Positions 34,635 to 46,444 of a DNA stretch of 64,000 nucleotides are shown here, one piece after another. The DNA comes from Apus apus (taxonomy: Eukaryota > Chordata > Aves > Apodiformes > Apodidae). The position numbers were made by a program, and so were the translations under genes. Below the pieces are notes generated by a model. The model made no database searches, was not told where the DNA came from, and saw only the letters and a list, made by a program, of their open reading frames with translations. The stretch lies in contig NC_067283.1 of the NCBI RefSeq assembly GCF_020740795.1, forward strand, positions 127,816,568 to 127,880,567, given 5' to 3'. Position 1 is the first letter of the stretch; the number at the start of each line of letters is the position of its first letter.

Positions 34635-34659
34635 CGCGTTGCATTTCGGGCGCTGTAGT
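34635..34659 (-). promoter_or_regulatory. ZNF143/THAP11 (SBS) motif 3
   Basis: On the minus strand ACTACAGCGCCC then GAAATGCAACGCG. The ACTACA, CCC, ATGC and GCG blocks all fall at the consensus spacing over 25 bases. Confidence 0.7.
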
Positions 34660-34670
34660 TCTGCGGGCGC

Positions 34671-34695
34671 AGCGGTGCCCGCCCCGAGCTGTAGT
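34671..34695 (-). promoter_or_regulatory. Possible weak SBS motif 4
   Basis: Minus strand ACTACAGCTC followed by GC-rich sequence. Only the ACTACA block and parts of the right side agree. Confidence 0.3.
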
Positions 34696-34900
34696 TCCGC
34701 GGGGCTGGGCGCTACTGAGGGCAGCGGGTGGCTGGGGCTCCGCGGTGGCCCTCGGCGGCGGTACGCCCGCATGTGTCCCCCCGGCGGCTCCCGGGGCTGC
34801 GGGCGGCGGGGAGGGAGGAGCGCGGCGGGAAGCGGCCCGCGGGCAGGCCGGGAAGGCGGCGGGTCTCAGCCCGCGGAAACCGCGGGAACCCCCGACAAGT

Positions 34901-37388
34901 GCGGGGTGTCGACGTGTGTCACGTCACAGCACCAAGTCCTGCTGCAGGGCCGGTGTCTTCTGTGGCCGTGTGAGGGGCGTCACCGTGGGGACCGCGTGAA
35001 GTGTCACGGGTAGAAGTGACCCGTGACTTGGCGGGAGTCGGGGCGGGGGAGAGGAGGAGGGAATCGCTGTCCTTGAAGAGCGGTGGGAATGAAACAGCAT
35101 CTCGCCATCTCATAGTGACCTGTGGACACCATGTTCTGGAGAAAACGAGCACCTTTTGTGTTTGACTGTGCATTTTCTTTAAATAATGCCATGGGTATGT
35201 CGCACAAAAGTGTGATACCGAGGGTTTCTGAGGAAGCCTTTCAGTCGAGTTTTCATTCCAAGGTTACCACGCACCCGGCTTTCTGTTAGATGCTTCCAGA
35301 AAATAGTGCCCCTCCCGTTCAAATAAACCTGGTCTCTTCTGCGCGGCGTGGGCACACAAATCGTGTATCAAAGCTGCACCGGTATGGTGACCTGAGCTGT
35401 GACTGCAAACAGTGGTAGAGACTTGTGTTTCCCTTGACAGGACGTACCGCTCTGGGGGCTACTCTTACCGCCAGAATGGAGTTATTCTTCCGCTGGAATT
35501 GCATTCTTAGGGTCCTAGGGAATTTGATTCCTTGTTTTTTTCCTGTGTTGTATTGTTCAAGCAGTAGATCAGACTGGAATTAATTTTGAACGTGGTGGTT
35601 TTTATGGATGTTGGCCTGTCAGGCAATTTTCCCAGATTTGGCAGGGTAGCTGGCATTCATCGTGAGCAGAATTAATAGCTTTGAAAAGCACTTGTGAAAG
35701 ACTAATTTAGAAGCCATGCCATGGGAATTTTTTTTTTTTTTAATCAAATTCTCTCTTTAAATTCCCAATTCTGTTTTAAATACGTAGCGCTCAGAAGAAA
35801 TGGAGCTTTGAAATGCATTACATTTATGCATATATTAAATCAGGGGAAATTCAATAAATTGGATTTTGAAAATTGTACTGCTGAACCTGATAGGCTGAGC
35901 ATGTAACTATTACGAACTTTAAACTTTGCCTCAGGATGAAAATGTCCTCTAACATATAGCAGCAGAGGAGAAAATAACTGCTAGAAACAAGAGAATCCTA
36001 ACTTCTAGTTGTTCAGGAAAGTTTTTTTCTATGGTAGTTGATCACATCTGAGCATTACAATAGTTTAGTTGTCTATTTTATGGTGTTTTGTTTTGTTTTT
36101 GTTTTGTGTGGTTTTTTTGTTTTGTTGTTGTTTTTACTGTCAATAGTTATTTTAAAAGTTTTCTACTCATACCAAGCTACTTTTAAAAAGCAAATGAGAG
36201 TATTTCACCTCTAGAAATATTTAATAGTTATAAGTGCATGTTTTTTAGTCTGTTAGTCAGCTATTCTAACAGCTGGTGACATGACATTTATTGTACATGG
36301 TAACATGACATTTTTAACAGCCTTCCAGTGCTAGTGAGGTCAGTTTTCACCATGACACTATCAATCAAGCAAGAGTCCTAGCCCGAATCCTTTGAAGAGA
36401 ATAGGACTTTTTTTGTCACGGTGAAGAAGTATTGGAACAAGGCATGAGGCTGCATTACTGGGTCATTTGGGAATTCCAAGGAAGTCGGTGGAATTTTTGG
36501 CTGCTGAGGAATGTGGGCTCAGTCCCTTCACGTCACAAGGTGCTATTCATTCAGAGAGTCATCAGGAGAAACTGTTGCTTCAGTGGGGTGAGAGGAACTG
36601 CGCAGGCTAAAGGTGAATTAAAATTAGGTCTGTGCCTTTCCTGGTTTTCTCTTTATCCTCCCTGCGTACTCCGGCTGTAGCAGTCCGGAAAGCTTTGAGG
36701 CTGCCTTGCTTCAGCTCCTTGTGTAAGCATAAAATCTGTGGCTTTCATTGCAGGCTAGACTGAGCCACCCTGTGGCAATGCCGTGTATTTCACTTGTATC
36801 GAGTCAAAAGAGGAACAAAACAAGTTCCTAGATGTGTAAGAGATTGCAAAATACTTGCTGGGCTGTCCCGGAAAGTATTTGATGTTTTTGTTCGTCACAT
36901 ATTGGTACCAGATGCCACCCGTGTTCTGCCTTCACCCACTAGTTACTTGGTTTTCCAGAGGATTGGTGTATATATTACAGGCCTGATCAAAGCCTATCAG
37001 ACCATCGTAATCCTTTGTGCCAAAACCATGATTTTTGCTAATGCTAGCTGGTTAGCTTGCTTAATTTAACCTTGTTTAGGGGCCAGGGCCTGCAGAATCA
37101 GAAAAACTTATTAATGTAAAAGAACTTTATGCAATCTCTGTGAACTTCCCATCACTTTCTCTGCTGGGAAGAAGAATGCAGAAACAGCTAAATGTGTAGC
37201 AGTAGTGGTCCAGCAATTCCATCTTCTCTTGCAGAAAAAAATGCAAGTAATCCCATAAGTGCAAACTCTGGGATAATCTGCTATTTAATTAAATGTAGCT
37301 TCTGCTTTGCTAGTTGAGGCATAATGTGATACATTTTCAAAGTCCCACCTGCCCTCATGATCGTATGACACACTGAGGGTACATTTTC
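34901..37388. other. Right flank of the CpG island, no gene
   Basis: GC content drops over a few hundred bases. Includes a TTTTG-rich tract near 36083-36140. No exon or repeat is recognised. GGGTATGT near 35193 could act as a plus-strand donor for a divergent transcript, which is speculative. Confidence 0.5.
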
Positions 37389-37389
37389 A

Positions 37390-37520
37390 ATCAGGTTATG
37401 GGATTTAGGCACTCAAATCTCATTACATTTCAATTGGTGGTAGGCACTCAAATTCCTCTGTATTTTAGAAGAATTCAGGCATTCAATCCCATTATATTTC
37501 AGTGGGATTTGGGCCTTTGT
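37390..37520 (+). repeat. Imperfect tandem / ancient amniote repeat
   Basis: Three to four degenerate units of the form ggatttaggcactcaaat...attacatttcaattgg, ending tcagtgggatttgggcct. Resembles an old interspersed repeat seen in reptile genomes. Family not named with certainty. Confidence 0.45.
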
Positions 37521-37628
37521 CAGGGTACTGTGAACTCTCTGACTTGGAGGATATTTGTTTTATGACAGCTGTAGAGTATCATTAGAAGTGATGGAGTTTC
37601 TTCTAAAGGCAATTATTTCTGTAATTGT

Positions 37629-38170
37629 AGGGTCCTAGAATTCTAGAATGGTTTGGGCTGGAAGGCACCTTCAAAGATCATCTGGTCCAATCCCCCTGAT
37701 ATGAGCACTATCATCTTCCACTAGACCAGCTTGCACAAAGCCCCATCCACCCTGGCCTTGAACACTTCCAGGAATGGGGCATCCACTGCTTCTCTGGGTT
37801 ACCTGTTCTGGTGTCTCACCACTCTCATCATACAACATTTCTTTCATTTGTCCAATCTAAACATACTGTCTTCCAGTATAAAACTATTACTACTTGTCCT
37901 GTCACTACAGGCTCTGGTATAAAGTCTGTCCCCATCTTTCTCACAAGTAAGTCCCCTTTACATATTGAAATATTTAATATCTGCTATAAAGTCTTCTTGG
38001 AGCCTTCTGTTCTTTGGGTGGAACAACCCCAACTCTCTCATCTTTCCTTCACAGGGAAGTGTTTTAGCCCTTTGATCATTTTTGTGGACCTCCCCTGGAC
38101 CCACCTTAATAGCTCCGTTACTTTCTTGAGCTGGACACAGTGCCTCAGGTGGGGGCTCCTTCTGCATTCA
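37629..38170 (-). mobile_element. CR1 3' fragment
   Basis: Begins with the reversed CR1 tail (ctagaatggtttgggctgg, caaagatcatctggtccaat) and runs through the reversed ORF2 C-terminal region to ctggacacagtgcctcagg. Frames broken. An older subfamily than the copy at 21110. Confidence 0.88.
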
Positions 38171-39724
38171 AAAACTACATAACTTTGAAGACATATGGAG
38201 GGGTATTTTAAAAATAGGCATAAACATTGAAACTGGGAACTTAATAAAATAGGGTCATCCAGATCCTGAGTTGTGATCCTGAAATACTTTAAGGACTTGC
38301 GGTCATTCTAGTGTGTCTCCACGTCAGATATTTTGTCCATGTGTGTATATTGTATTCTAATGCTTCCTATGTCTGCCAGACACTACTTCAGCACATGTTC
38401 AGAGGCACCATGCCTTTTAGAGAGCTGGAAAAGATGGTCTTTTATACATACTGCATACACAGTTTCAGATATCCAATGGTCAAAAGGGACTGAGGGAAAG
38501 GTAAGAGATGGGATTTAAGCTCCATTGCTGGCTGCCTCTTTGCAGGTTTGGCCTGACTTCGTGTGATTCACTGATCTGTGGCTGACTGTTCAAGCTTACT
38601 TTAAAATCCCCATGAAACACCTCACTTGTGCAGTATTGGCTCCTGGAGGCCTGCAGTCCTTGTTTGGAGTTCGAAGGATTGTGCTGAGGACAAGACTCTC
38701 CCAAAGTCCAGTTCTTTGTTATCTCTAGATTTTTTTATGGTTTCTAGGACTTTGTTCTAGCTCAGGTTTTGAATTTCAGACTTGACCCTTGTCCAGAACA
38801 CTCAGATGTGGGATACTGATTGCCCCTTTGTCTCCTCACTGATTACTCTCAGCTTGGAAACATACATTAGCTTCTGATGCTTGCCATAAAGTTTACTCGT
38901 AATATAGTTTTATACCTTAATTAATTTCAAAACAGCATCCTAATAATAGACGCTTTATGGAATAAAAATAGACTTAATATACTTTTTGTGGAATACCAGT
39001 TTCACAGGTACAGTTCAGCTGTTGTGTATTCTGGAAATTCATTGAGCTACAGATGGGACTTAACCAGCTTTCTATTCAATTATATCTCTTGTGCTTCTCT
39101 TTTAGAGAGGAGTCCTCAAGTAAGAAAGCAGAAGCAGCAGCCTTTAAGGAGTTATGAATTCCCTGCCTGCCAGAGGCTGGGCTTACTTTAAGTTATAGGG
39201 ACTTTTTCTCTCTTGGGGATTGCTTCTGGGTGTTGTATCTCACAGGTGTTATGGCAAGAATTTTCAGATGAACAAACTATAAGTGTGGATTTTAAAATAA
39301 TATAAGTTACAACATTTCCTTCTGTCCTGTGGCAAGCTGAGATCCCTAGCAAATTGTGTTCTTCCTTCTTCCTCTCTTTTTTAGTCTCACAATTGAGCCT
39401 GCATCCTAGCTGAGTAATCTTGTTTCGGCTTTGAAATACACAAATAATTATGACCACCACCTGCTAATAATTATTTGTAATTAATAAATAAGAACACACA
39501 TGAAAATATAAACAACGAGGTAATATAAAATTGTCCTAGAAATTGACAAGTAAAGATTTGTGGACATCTAGCTACCCCCTGGAAAAAGAACAAAATACCC
39601 ACTTTGACAATAGGTAGATTTTATGATATTCCATTGGTGTCCTGCTTTCCCTTCCTTCTTTGCCTTGGTATTTACTGGTAGAATCAACTCAGGATTTCAG
39701 TCCCCTGTGATCAGTGGGAAAGTT
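38171..39724. other. Intergenic, nothing recognised
   Basis: AT-rich DNA between two CR1 copies, with only short unrelated ORFs. Confidence 0.6.
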
Positions 39725-41170
39725 TGGTGTAAGAGGATTATGTTGGGAAATGTTTGAACAAACTGGGCATGTAGAAGTCCAGTGACCTGGATATGGTCAT
39801 GAATGTGGGCCAATGTCACTGCAAGGCCACTCTTGGTTGTCTTGGAAACATTGTGGAGGTTGGGGGAGGTTCTTGAGGACTGACAGAAAGACAATGTAAC
39901 TTCCAATTTCAAGAGTGATAAGAAGGTGGATCTGGGGAGCTACTGGTCTAATGTTAATCCCTGAGAAAGTGATGGAGCAAATAATTCAGGAAACCAGTTC
40001 TGAGCATGAGGGACAAAAAGGTGACCAAGAGTAGTAGCTAGGAATGGAAAATCATGTCTAACCAGCCTGATAACTTCTGTGATGAGATGACAAGCTTAGT
40101 GGGTGAAGGAAGTGCAGTGGAAGTGGATTATCTTCACTTAGTTAAGACTTTGACACTGTCTCACATAACATCCTCACAGATAAACTGATGAAGGAACATC
40201 TTCATTAATGACCTTGATGATGGCAAGGAGTACACCTTCATCAGGTTTGTGGACAATAGAAAACTGTGGGGAGTGGTTGATAAACTAGATGAACTTTGAG
40301 GTCCCTTCCAGCCCAAACAATGATGCCATGATATACCATGTAGTTGTGCTGCCATTCAGAGAGACCTTGACAAGCTGGAGAAATGGGCTGTTAGGAGTCT
40401 TACGAAGTTCAACAAAGGGAAACGCGATGTCCTGCCCCTGGGGAGGCATAACCCCATGGGATAACCAGTACAGGCTGTGAACCAACCAGCTAGAAAGCAG
40501 CTTTGCAGAAGATGCCATGGAGGTCCTGGCGGACACCAAGCTCATCCAGAACCAGCAACATGCTCTGCATCAAAGAAGGCTACCAAAATACTGGGCTCCA
40601 TTAGGAGGAGTATTGCCAGCTGGTTGAGAGAGGTGATCCTTCCCCTCTGCTTAGCACATCTTGAGTGCTGTGTCCAATTCTGGGCTCCCCAGTACAACAG
40701 ACATATGGACATACTGGAGCAAGTACAGCAGAGGGCCATGGTGATGATGATTGTGAGTCTGGAGCATCTGACAATGAGGAGAACCTGAGAGTGCTGGGAC
40801 TGTTCAGCCTGGAGGAGAGAAAGTTCAGGGGTGTACAGAAATGCCTGATGGGAGGGTGCAAAGAAGTTGGACCTAGGCTTTCTCAGTGGTGCCCAGTGGC
40901 AGGACAAGGGTCAAAGGGCACACACAAATGGAAATACAGAAAATTCCATCTGAACGTAAGACGCACATTTTACTGTGAGGGTGATGGAACACTGGAGTAT
41001 GTTGCCCAGGGAGATAGTTGTCCATAGACATAATTGCTTGATGATATTTAAAACCTGACTGGACACAGCCCTAAGGAACCTGCCCTAGCTGACCCCACTT
41101 CAAGCAGGGACTGGACTAGACAATCTTGAGAAGGTCCCTTGCAACCTCAACCCTTCTGTAAGTCTGTGAG
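39725..41170 (+). mobile_element. Degenerate CR1 with deletion and nested CR1 tail
   Basis: Collinear with CR1 ORF2 from the RT N-terminal part (39850-40190) through cttcattaatgaccttgatg (40201), ctgccattcagagagacctt (40352), gtgctgtgtccaattctggg (40667) and ggttcagcctggagg-like sequence to the tail ggactggactagacaatctt (41109). About 100-200 bases of RT are missing at 40190-40200. At about 40270-40340 a CR1 3' tail interrupts it (separate entry). Many stops. Confidence 0.88.
40270..40340 (+). mobile_element. Minimal CR1 tail nested in older CR1
   Basis: aactagatgaactttgaggt, then cccttccagcccaaac and aatgatgccatgat. This is the usual last 50 or so bases of a CR1, sitting where uninterrupted CR1 would read directly from gagtggttgata to gctgtgctgccattc. 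Confidence 0.6.
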
Positions 41171-41982
41171 CTTAGAAGCCCACCATCCTGCTGTTGCTGC
41201 AGAACAAAAAGATGCCAGACACAGTTTCTATTGCCATTTTCTTAAAAGCATCTAAAAGCATCTACTCTTCAAAGACTATGGGAGCACAATTTGTTCTCAT
41301 TTGTTGTTGTGTGATGAAATAAAATTCACTTTGTTGCAATTTGACAGGTAATCTTTGAATGTACTTTCTGATACTTTTTTCTGAATAAGGTTTTTTTTTC
41401 TTCTTTTTTCCTTGTAATCAATGTGAAAAGGACATTGTAAGGAAAACCCAGGGAGTAGAGAATAAAGAATTGTTAATTGAATAGCAGGCCACATGGTTTC
41501 ATTGTAGTCTAAATAAAATTATTCTGGCAGAATTTTCACAGGCATTTTGATTGAGGAGTCATATTCATGCACAATAATGACTTCATTACATGCACTTGAA
41601 GCTTCAAGTTTAAAAATTATTAGTTTCGTCTTAGCTAGAAGAATTGGTTTTAAATGTTCTTTGTTTTACGTCATGGAAACAGTCAGTCACTTTCCTTGCA
41701 GGGAGGAATGGTTCTTTCCCAGTAGTAACCCTTTGGACATGAAGGTGCCCTGCATTGTAATTTGATGTGGCACAGCTTCTGGTCCTTTGGTATAGCCTTT
41801 GTAGAAGATTTTGGTTTTCCCTCCTAATGCCTTGTAGCTTACTGTTTTGCATGGCACAATGTATTTTGGTATTGATTTGTGAGAGGTCTCAAAAATATTT
41901 CTTTCTCTGTGGGATAAAGAAGAAACTCGGTCTTGTTAAAACACAAATGGACACATAAGTGGGACAGACTGTTCTTTCATGG

Positions 41983-42065
41983 TTTTCTGTGTGACCGTGG
42001 ACAAATCACTTCAATATAATTTTGCTGTTATTTCCCAGGTTTTGCTATAGGCTCATTAAGCAAGC
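41983..42065 (+). repeat. MIR-like SINE relic
   Basis: ctgtgtgaccgtggacaaat followed by cacttcaata resembles the conserved MIR core (tgtgaccttgggcaagtcac). Confidence 0.5.
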
Positions 42066-42844
42066 TAACAAAGTTACACTGAGTATAATCTTCTAAATCT
42101 GGAAGGCATTACTATGACTTGCACAACCCTTTGTGCTGAATTTGAAGTGATGCTTGTTGTGCCTATGCCACACAGCTCTGTTAAAGTAGGCTCCTTCACA
42201 GTCACTAATACAGCCCTACAAAGGGCAGTGTTCATTAACTGTATCCTGTGCACAAAGAATGTGGGTTTCATTGTTTTTTTTACAATAATACAGAAGCCTT
42301 TCCCTTTATTTCCGAAGTTCAAATAGCAGCAGTCGTGTGAAACAGCTTTGTCTTGGAGAAACATGTGGTGCATTGGTATGGAAATGAGCACACCCTGTGC
42401 CCCAGCAAGTGCCAGGGAGGCAGTGAGCTTCTGCATAGTGCTCAGCTTGTGATCAGCCAGCCAAAATCCTAGCAGCGTTTCCTTCTCTGTTCCAGGTAGA
42501 CTTTGAAATTCTTGACATCCTTGCATGTAAAATTTGATAGAATCATACTCTTACTCTTTTCCTGTGAAGTAGCAACATGCAGTTAGTTATTTTTAGATTA
42601 ATATTATACAATAATGTATTTCATCTCTGGTAAAAAACACCAGATAATTTGGACTTTTGGCTTTGAAGAAGAAGAAAATCTCCGTCCTTCGGAAGGACTC
42701 TTATCTATTGCTTTCTGCTTATTTAGCCTTTTAGTCTTTTTCTATTTCAGCTCTACCTTGTGAATTGCAATTCAAAAGTATGTTGCACACTGACATTTTG
42801 ATTTAGCATTAGCATTTGCAGGCTATTCTAGGGCCGGAGGCTAC

Positions 42845-42925
42845 TGTTTAGTGATTATTATTATTGCTATCTTGCAGAGCCCAGAATTGTGCTAAACATT
42901 TGCAGACCCATAGAAAAACATCATT
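42845..42925 (+). repeat. Old SINE-like relic
   Basis: A tattattattgctat stretch, then cccagaattgtgctaaacat and ttgcagacccatag. It follows the pattern of an ancient amniote repeat with 'gtgctaggcactgtacagac'. Family uncertain. Confidence 0.4.
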
Positions 42926-45158
42926 ATTTTCTGGATGGATTTGTAACTTTATATTGAACAGGATGAAACAAGTGATGATAACAAATATTTCAGGTAGAAG
43001 TTGAAGAGAGAACAAGGGTTATCATATAAAGATCAATCACTCATTTTAGGCCTTGACAAATAATGTTTTGTTATCAAGCAGTATTAATTATGATGGATGA
43101 TTACATGGAGCAGACTGTCTTATTTCCCAGTCAACGTAAGTGTATGGAAGGAAAGCAGAGGGTGGCATGGTTCCAGCATGCCAGTAGGACACAGCACATT
43201 TAACACCCTCACTTGAGACTAGGGAAGAGCTCCCAGGTACCACAGCTTAGAAGCAGTAATATATACCTGAAACGTCATTTCACCTGGAAACCTGGACACA
43301 ACTGGTCATAGCATATTGCAGCATTCCCAAAAATACAATAATTTTAAATGAAGGGGAAAATTAGTCAGTTGGATGAGTGAATAATGTCTTTTACGCACTG
43401 AGGAGGAAGGCAATTTTTTAAAGTGGTCTGACATGTTAGCCTGTCTCTCTCACTGTACAATATTAAGGACTTGGAATATTAAGTCCATGGAGTCTACAAT
43501 TGCAACTGAAAATGTTTTTAATCTTTTAATAAGGATGTATTAAAAAAGAAGAAAAGTAATTAAAGCATTTTAAATGTAGTTTATCAGGTAAGGTTTTTGA
43601 AATATACATTTTAAAATAAAACATGTAACTATAAAAATGTGTGACACAATAAAAAGTAAAAAGTTTTCATTTCACCAGCTTCCCCTAATTGTTTTCCTTT
43701 GCATATAAAAATATTTTAGAGGGAAGTTCTTCCTCCTGTTAAACTATATTATAGCTGATATTTAAAACTTTACCAAGTATCTTTTTGGAAAAGAAAAATG
43801 TATTTGAGGTCGATTCAAGCCATTGCTTTTCCTAAGCTTATTGTTTCACATGGCTTTGCTGGGAACAAAACAAGACCAATAGTCACAAAACAGGAGAGAA
43901 TAACAAAAGCTGACATTGTACTTTTTATTACCAGTGCTAGTTTTTTACCTTGCATCTTCACAAGTGGGAATGACAGGTACACTATGCCATTTTAGCATCC
44001 AGCCAAAGACCTAGCAAACCTGCATCAGCCACATTTTGGGTCTTGGGATGACAACTAAATTAAAAGAAGTTCTGTCTTGGTTGGATAAATCAGATTTCTT
44101 TTACACCAAAGAGGAAAAGAGAAGTAGGAAAGAGCCAATATAAACCAGATGAAGAAAAAGAGAAATGTAAGAAATGTTACCTGTAGGACCCAAATCCTAT
44201 GATCTGGACAATGTTACAGGTTAATTTAAGAAGCAGTGAACAATCATGTCCAGGGAGCTGGACCTCTCTTACTCTGTACAATTTAGAATACAGGATTTTA
44301 CACCACAAAACTCAGAGTATGAATTCTTGCCCGATATTAAATGTACTTTCTTTGGTGTGAAATGAATTGTGTGCTGTAATTTGAATGGTAGCCATCGAAC
44401 TTTTGTGGAAGAGAGATGGTTGAGAGGAAGCATAAATAATAACCTCACCATTTCTTTCTGACATGTGGATCATTCTACACATTAGATGAAGATATTTCTG
44501 TCCTTTGGATTCCTCTGTTCTCACAACAAATTATTATACATCAAAGAAATGAGCTCTGAGTCACAATGATAGTAAAAGTGATGAGCTAGAAAATAACATA
44601 AAGAACTGGTACCTATGAAATTACTGCAAATGTCTGAAGAAGTAGGGTAAAGGAAATTACTCATAAAGTTGTTCAATGACTTAATCCCTTGTCTGAAAAA
44701 TAAATAATATGGGATATGACTGTTAAAAATTAAATGTGGTTGAAAGCTGAAGTTTTTGAAGGACTGTATCTGATACTGCATCACAAGCCATCTTTCCTTA
44801 ACTTTCTTCCCTGATTAAAGTTTTTGAATGATCGTAGCAAAGTCAAGTAGAGGGCAAAAGATTGCCAATGTCATAAAGAGTCTTTCTTATCTAAGTCATT
44901 GATGCCTTTCAATGGCGGATTGATTCCAATGGATTGTTTAATTCTCATTCCTATTTACATCACAAATAAAGTTCCCTGGGATCCATACCATGCAACTGAT
45001 ACCAACGACTAAGTAGTGGTTGGAGATTCATTGCAGAGAGAAAATTGTAGTTAACACAGGTTAAGTGAGTCATGTACAGTGGTAGGGAAGCTTGTCCTTT
45101 TTGCTGACTTTGTGTGATCTAAACTAGTCTCACTTCAGCAGTGTCTTTAAATACTCAC

Positions 45159-45369
45159 CTGGGGACAAGATTACTTCTTCCTTGTTTAGCTATCTAAATT
45201 AATGTTTGAGGTGGTTGCCTAGCATCCCTTATAGCCCATACAGAGACAAAAGCATTTTCAAAGGACTTCAGTTTATCTGAGATTACCATTTTGGAGATGT
45301 TTTTGATCACTTTTCTCAGCTTCTCCATATAGTACTATTCAGAAATGTTGAACTCCAGGTTGTCCCCTC
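45159..45369 (-). other. Possible noncoding exon
   Basis: On the minus strand CTGTTTTTGCAG before 45369 and CAG|GTGAGTATTT after 45159 frame 211 bases. All frames have stops. Could be part of an upstream 5' or noncoding transcript, or a chance pair of splice-like sites. Confidence 0.25.
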
Positions 45370-45744
45370 CTGCAAAAACAGCTGTGTCACAATTTTATTC
45401 ATATGCCCAGAGAGGAAATTAATGTAAAAACTCTTAAGTAAAATTATATGTGGGTTAAACTTTGCCTTGATGGCTACAAGATTAAGAGCAGAGATTCACA
45501 GAAGACAAAATACTATGTATTCTGGGAAGCTCTTCCTATGAAAAAGACAAGGAAGGAGAATGTAACATTTTAAATGATGTTAAATATAGGCGCTGAAAAT
45601 GTTAGTGGTGAAACTGACTCTGAAGGCAGAAAGCAGTGTTTCCTTTTACTCAGAGAACAGACATTCTACAGATTCCTGCAGTGTAATCTTATTTTTGATA
45701 GCTCTTCTTTCTGGGGCCTTAAGTTAGCTGCTTAGCTCTCTATT

Positions 45745-45875
45745 TCAGTTTCTAAGTCAATAAAATGGGAATAACAGGACTTTCTATCTTCCTTGGAAAA
45801 TGTTACTTCAAAATGCAGTGTTGATTTACAGGTGAACAGGGGTGGGAATGTGCTCTATGTTCTCAAAGCACCAAG
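45745..45875 (+). repeat. MIR-like SINE relic
   Basis: atttcagtttctaagtcaat then aaaatgggaataacagg, as in the MIR segment ctcagtttccccatctgtaaaatgggg, followed by caaagcaccaagatctcttg. Confidence 0.5.
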
Positions 45876-46309
45876 ATCTCTTGTAAATAGACAGAACAGA
45901 CAGACTTTGCATAATCATGCAACTATCAGCAAAGAGTTATAAGCCGTACATCAATTTTTCAGCTGCAACTTTTGAGCCCTCTCTTGTGTTTCCTTTTTGC
46001 TTGTGGCCTTAATAAATAAATATTTCCCCCCCCCCAAGTGAAAATACAGAGCAGAAGGGTTACTCTAGGCTGTGCTCTTGGTGATATATTTGGATGTTAC
46101 AGGAAATTGGAAAACAAATTATTGCCATGTCTTATTAAAATCCATGTGTCTGGACCAGATGTTTGCTCTACAGCCAGTTCTGCTAATTAGGAAAAGGGTA
46201 ACTAACCATAACATGATTGATTTCTGGGTGACAGTACATCTTTGCCTCTAACCCTAGCAGGTGTGTGTGTTTTCTCTACTGAAAATAATACCCTTTTTCT
46301 GTATTGCAG

Positions 46310-46444
46310 GGAATATTATATAGCCTGTCAACTACCAGAATTTACAGGAGAAAACATGTTGGCAAAGACCAGCAGACCAGGACTCTTTCTTGAGGAAAGA
46401 AACCCCCCCACATGATTTATTAAAAGTATCTAGACAAGTGGCAA
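46310..46444 (+). ncRNA. Possible noncoding RNA exon
   Basis: A pyrimidine-rich acceptor (ccctttttctgtattgcag) ends at 46309 and a CAA|GTGAGT donor follows 46444, giving a 135-base segment. It has no recognised protein. Candidate internal exon of a plus-strand lncRNA, with no transcript evidence here. Confidence 0.3.

Larger units (their letters stand above)
33725..34900. promoter_or_regulatory. CpG island promoter of SNX16
   Basis: Very GC-rich sequence dense in CG dinucleotides, in sharp contrast to AT-rich DNA on both sides. It contains minus-strand 5' splice sites (34377 and 34497) suited to a noncoding SNX16 first exon and a cluster of ZNF143-type motifs. No TATA box is evident, typical of housekeeping CpG promoters. 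Long ORFs here on both strands are products of GC richness (few stop codons). Possible divergent transcription to the right is not excluded. Confidence 0.85.

Noticed and set aside
33468..34999. Long overlapping ORFs (up to 276 codons) on both strands in GC-rich DNA
   Set aside because: They coincide exactly with the CpG island, have Arg/Pro/Ala/Gly-rich low-complexity translations, overlap in five or six frames and match no family. High GC simply removes stop codons.
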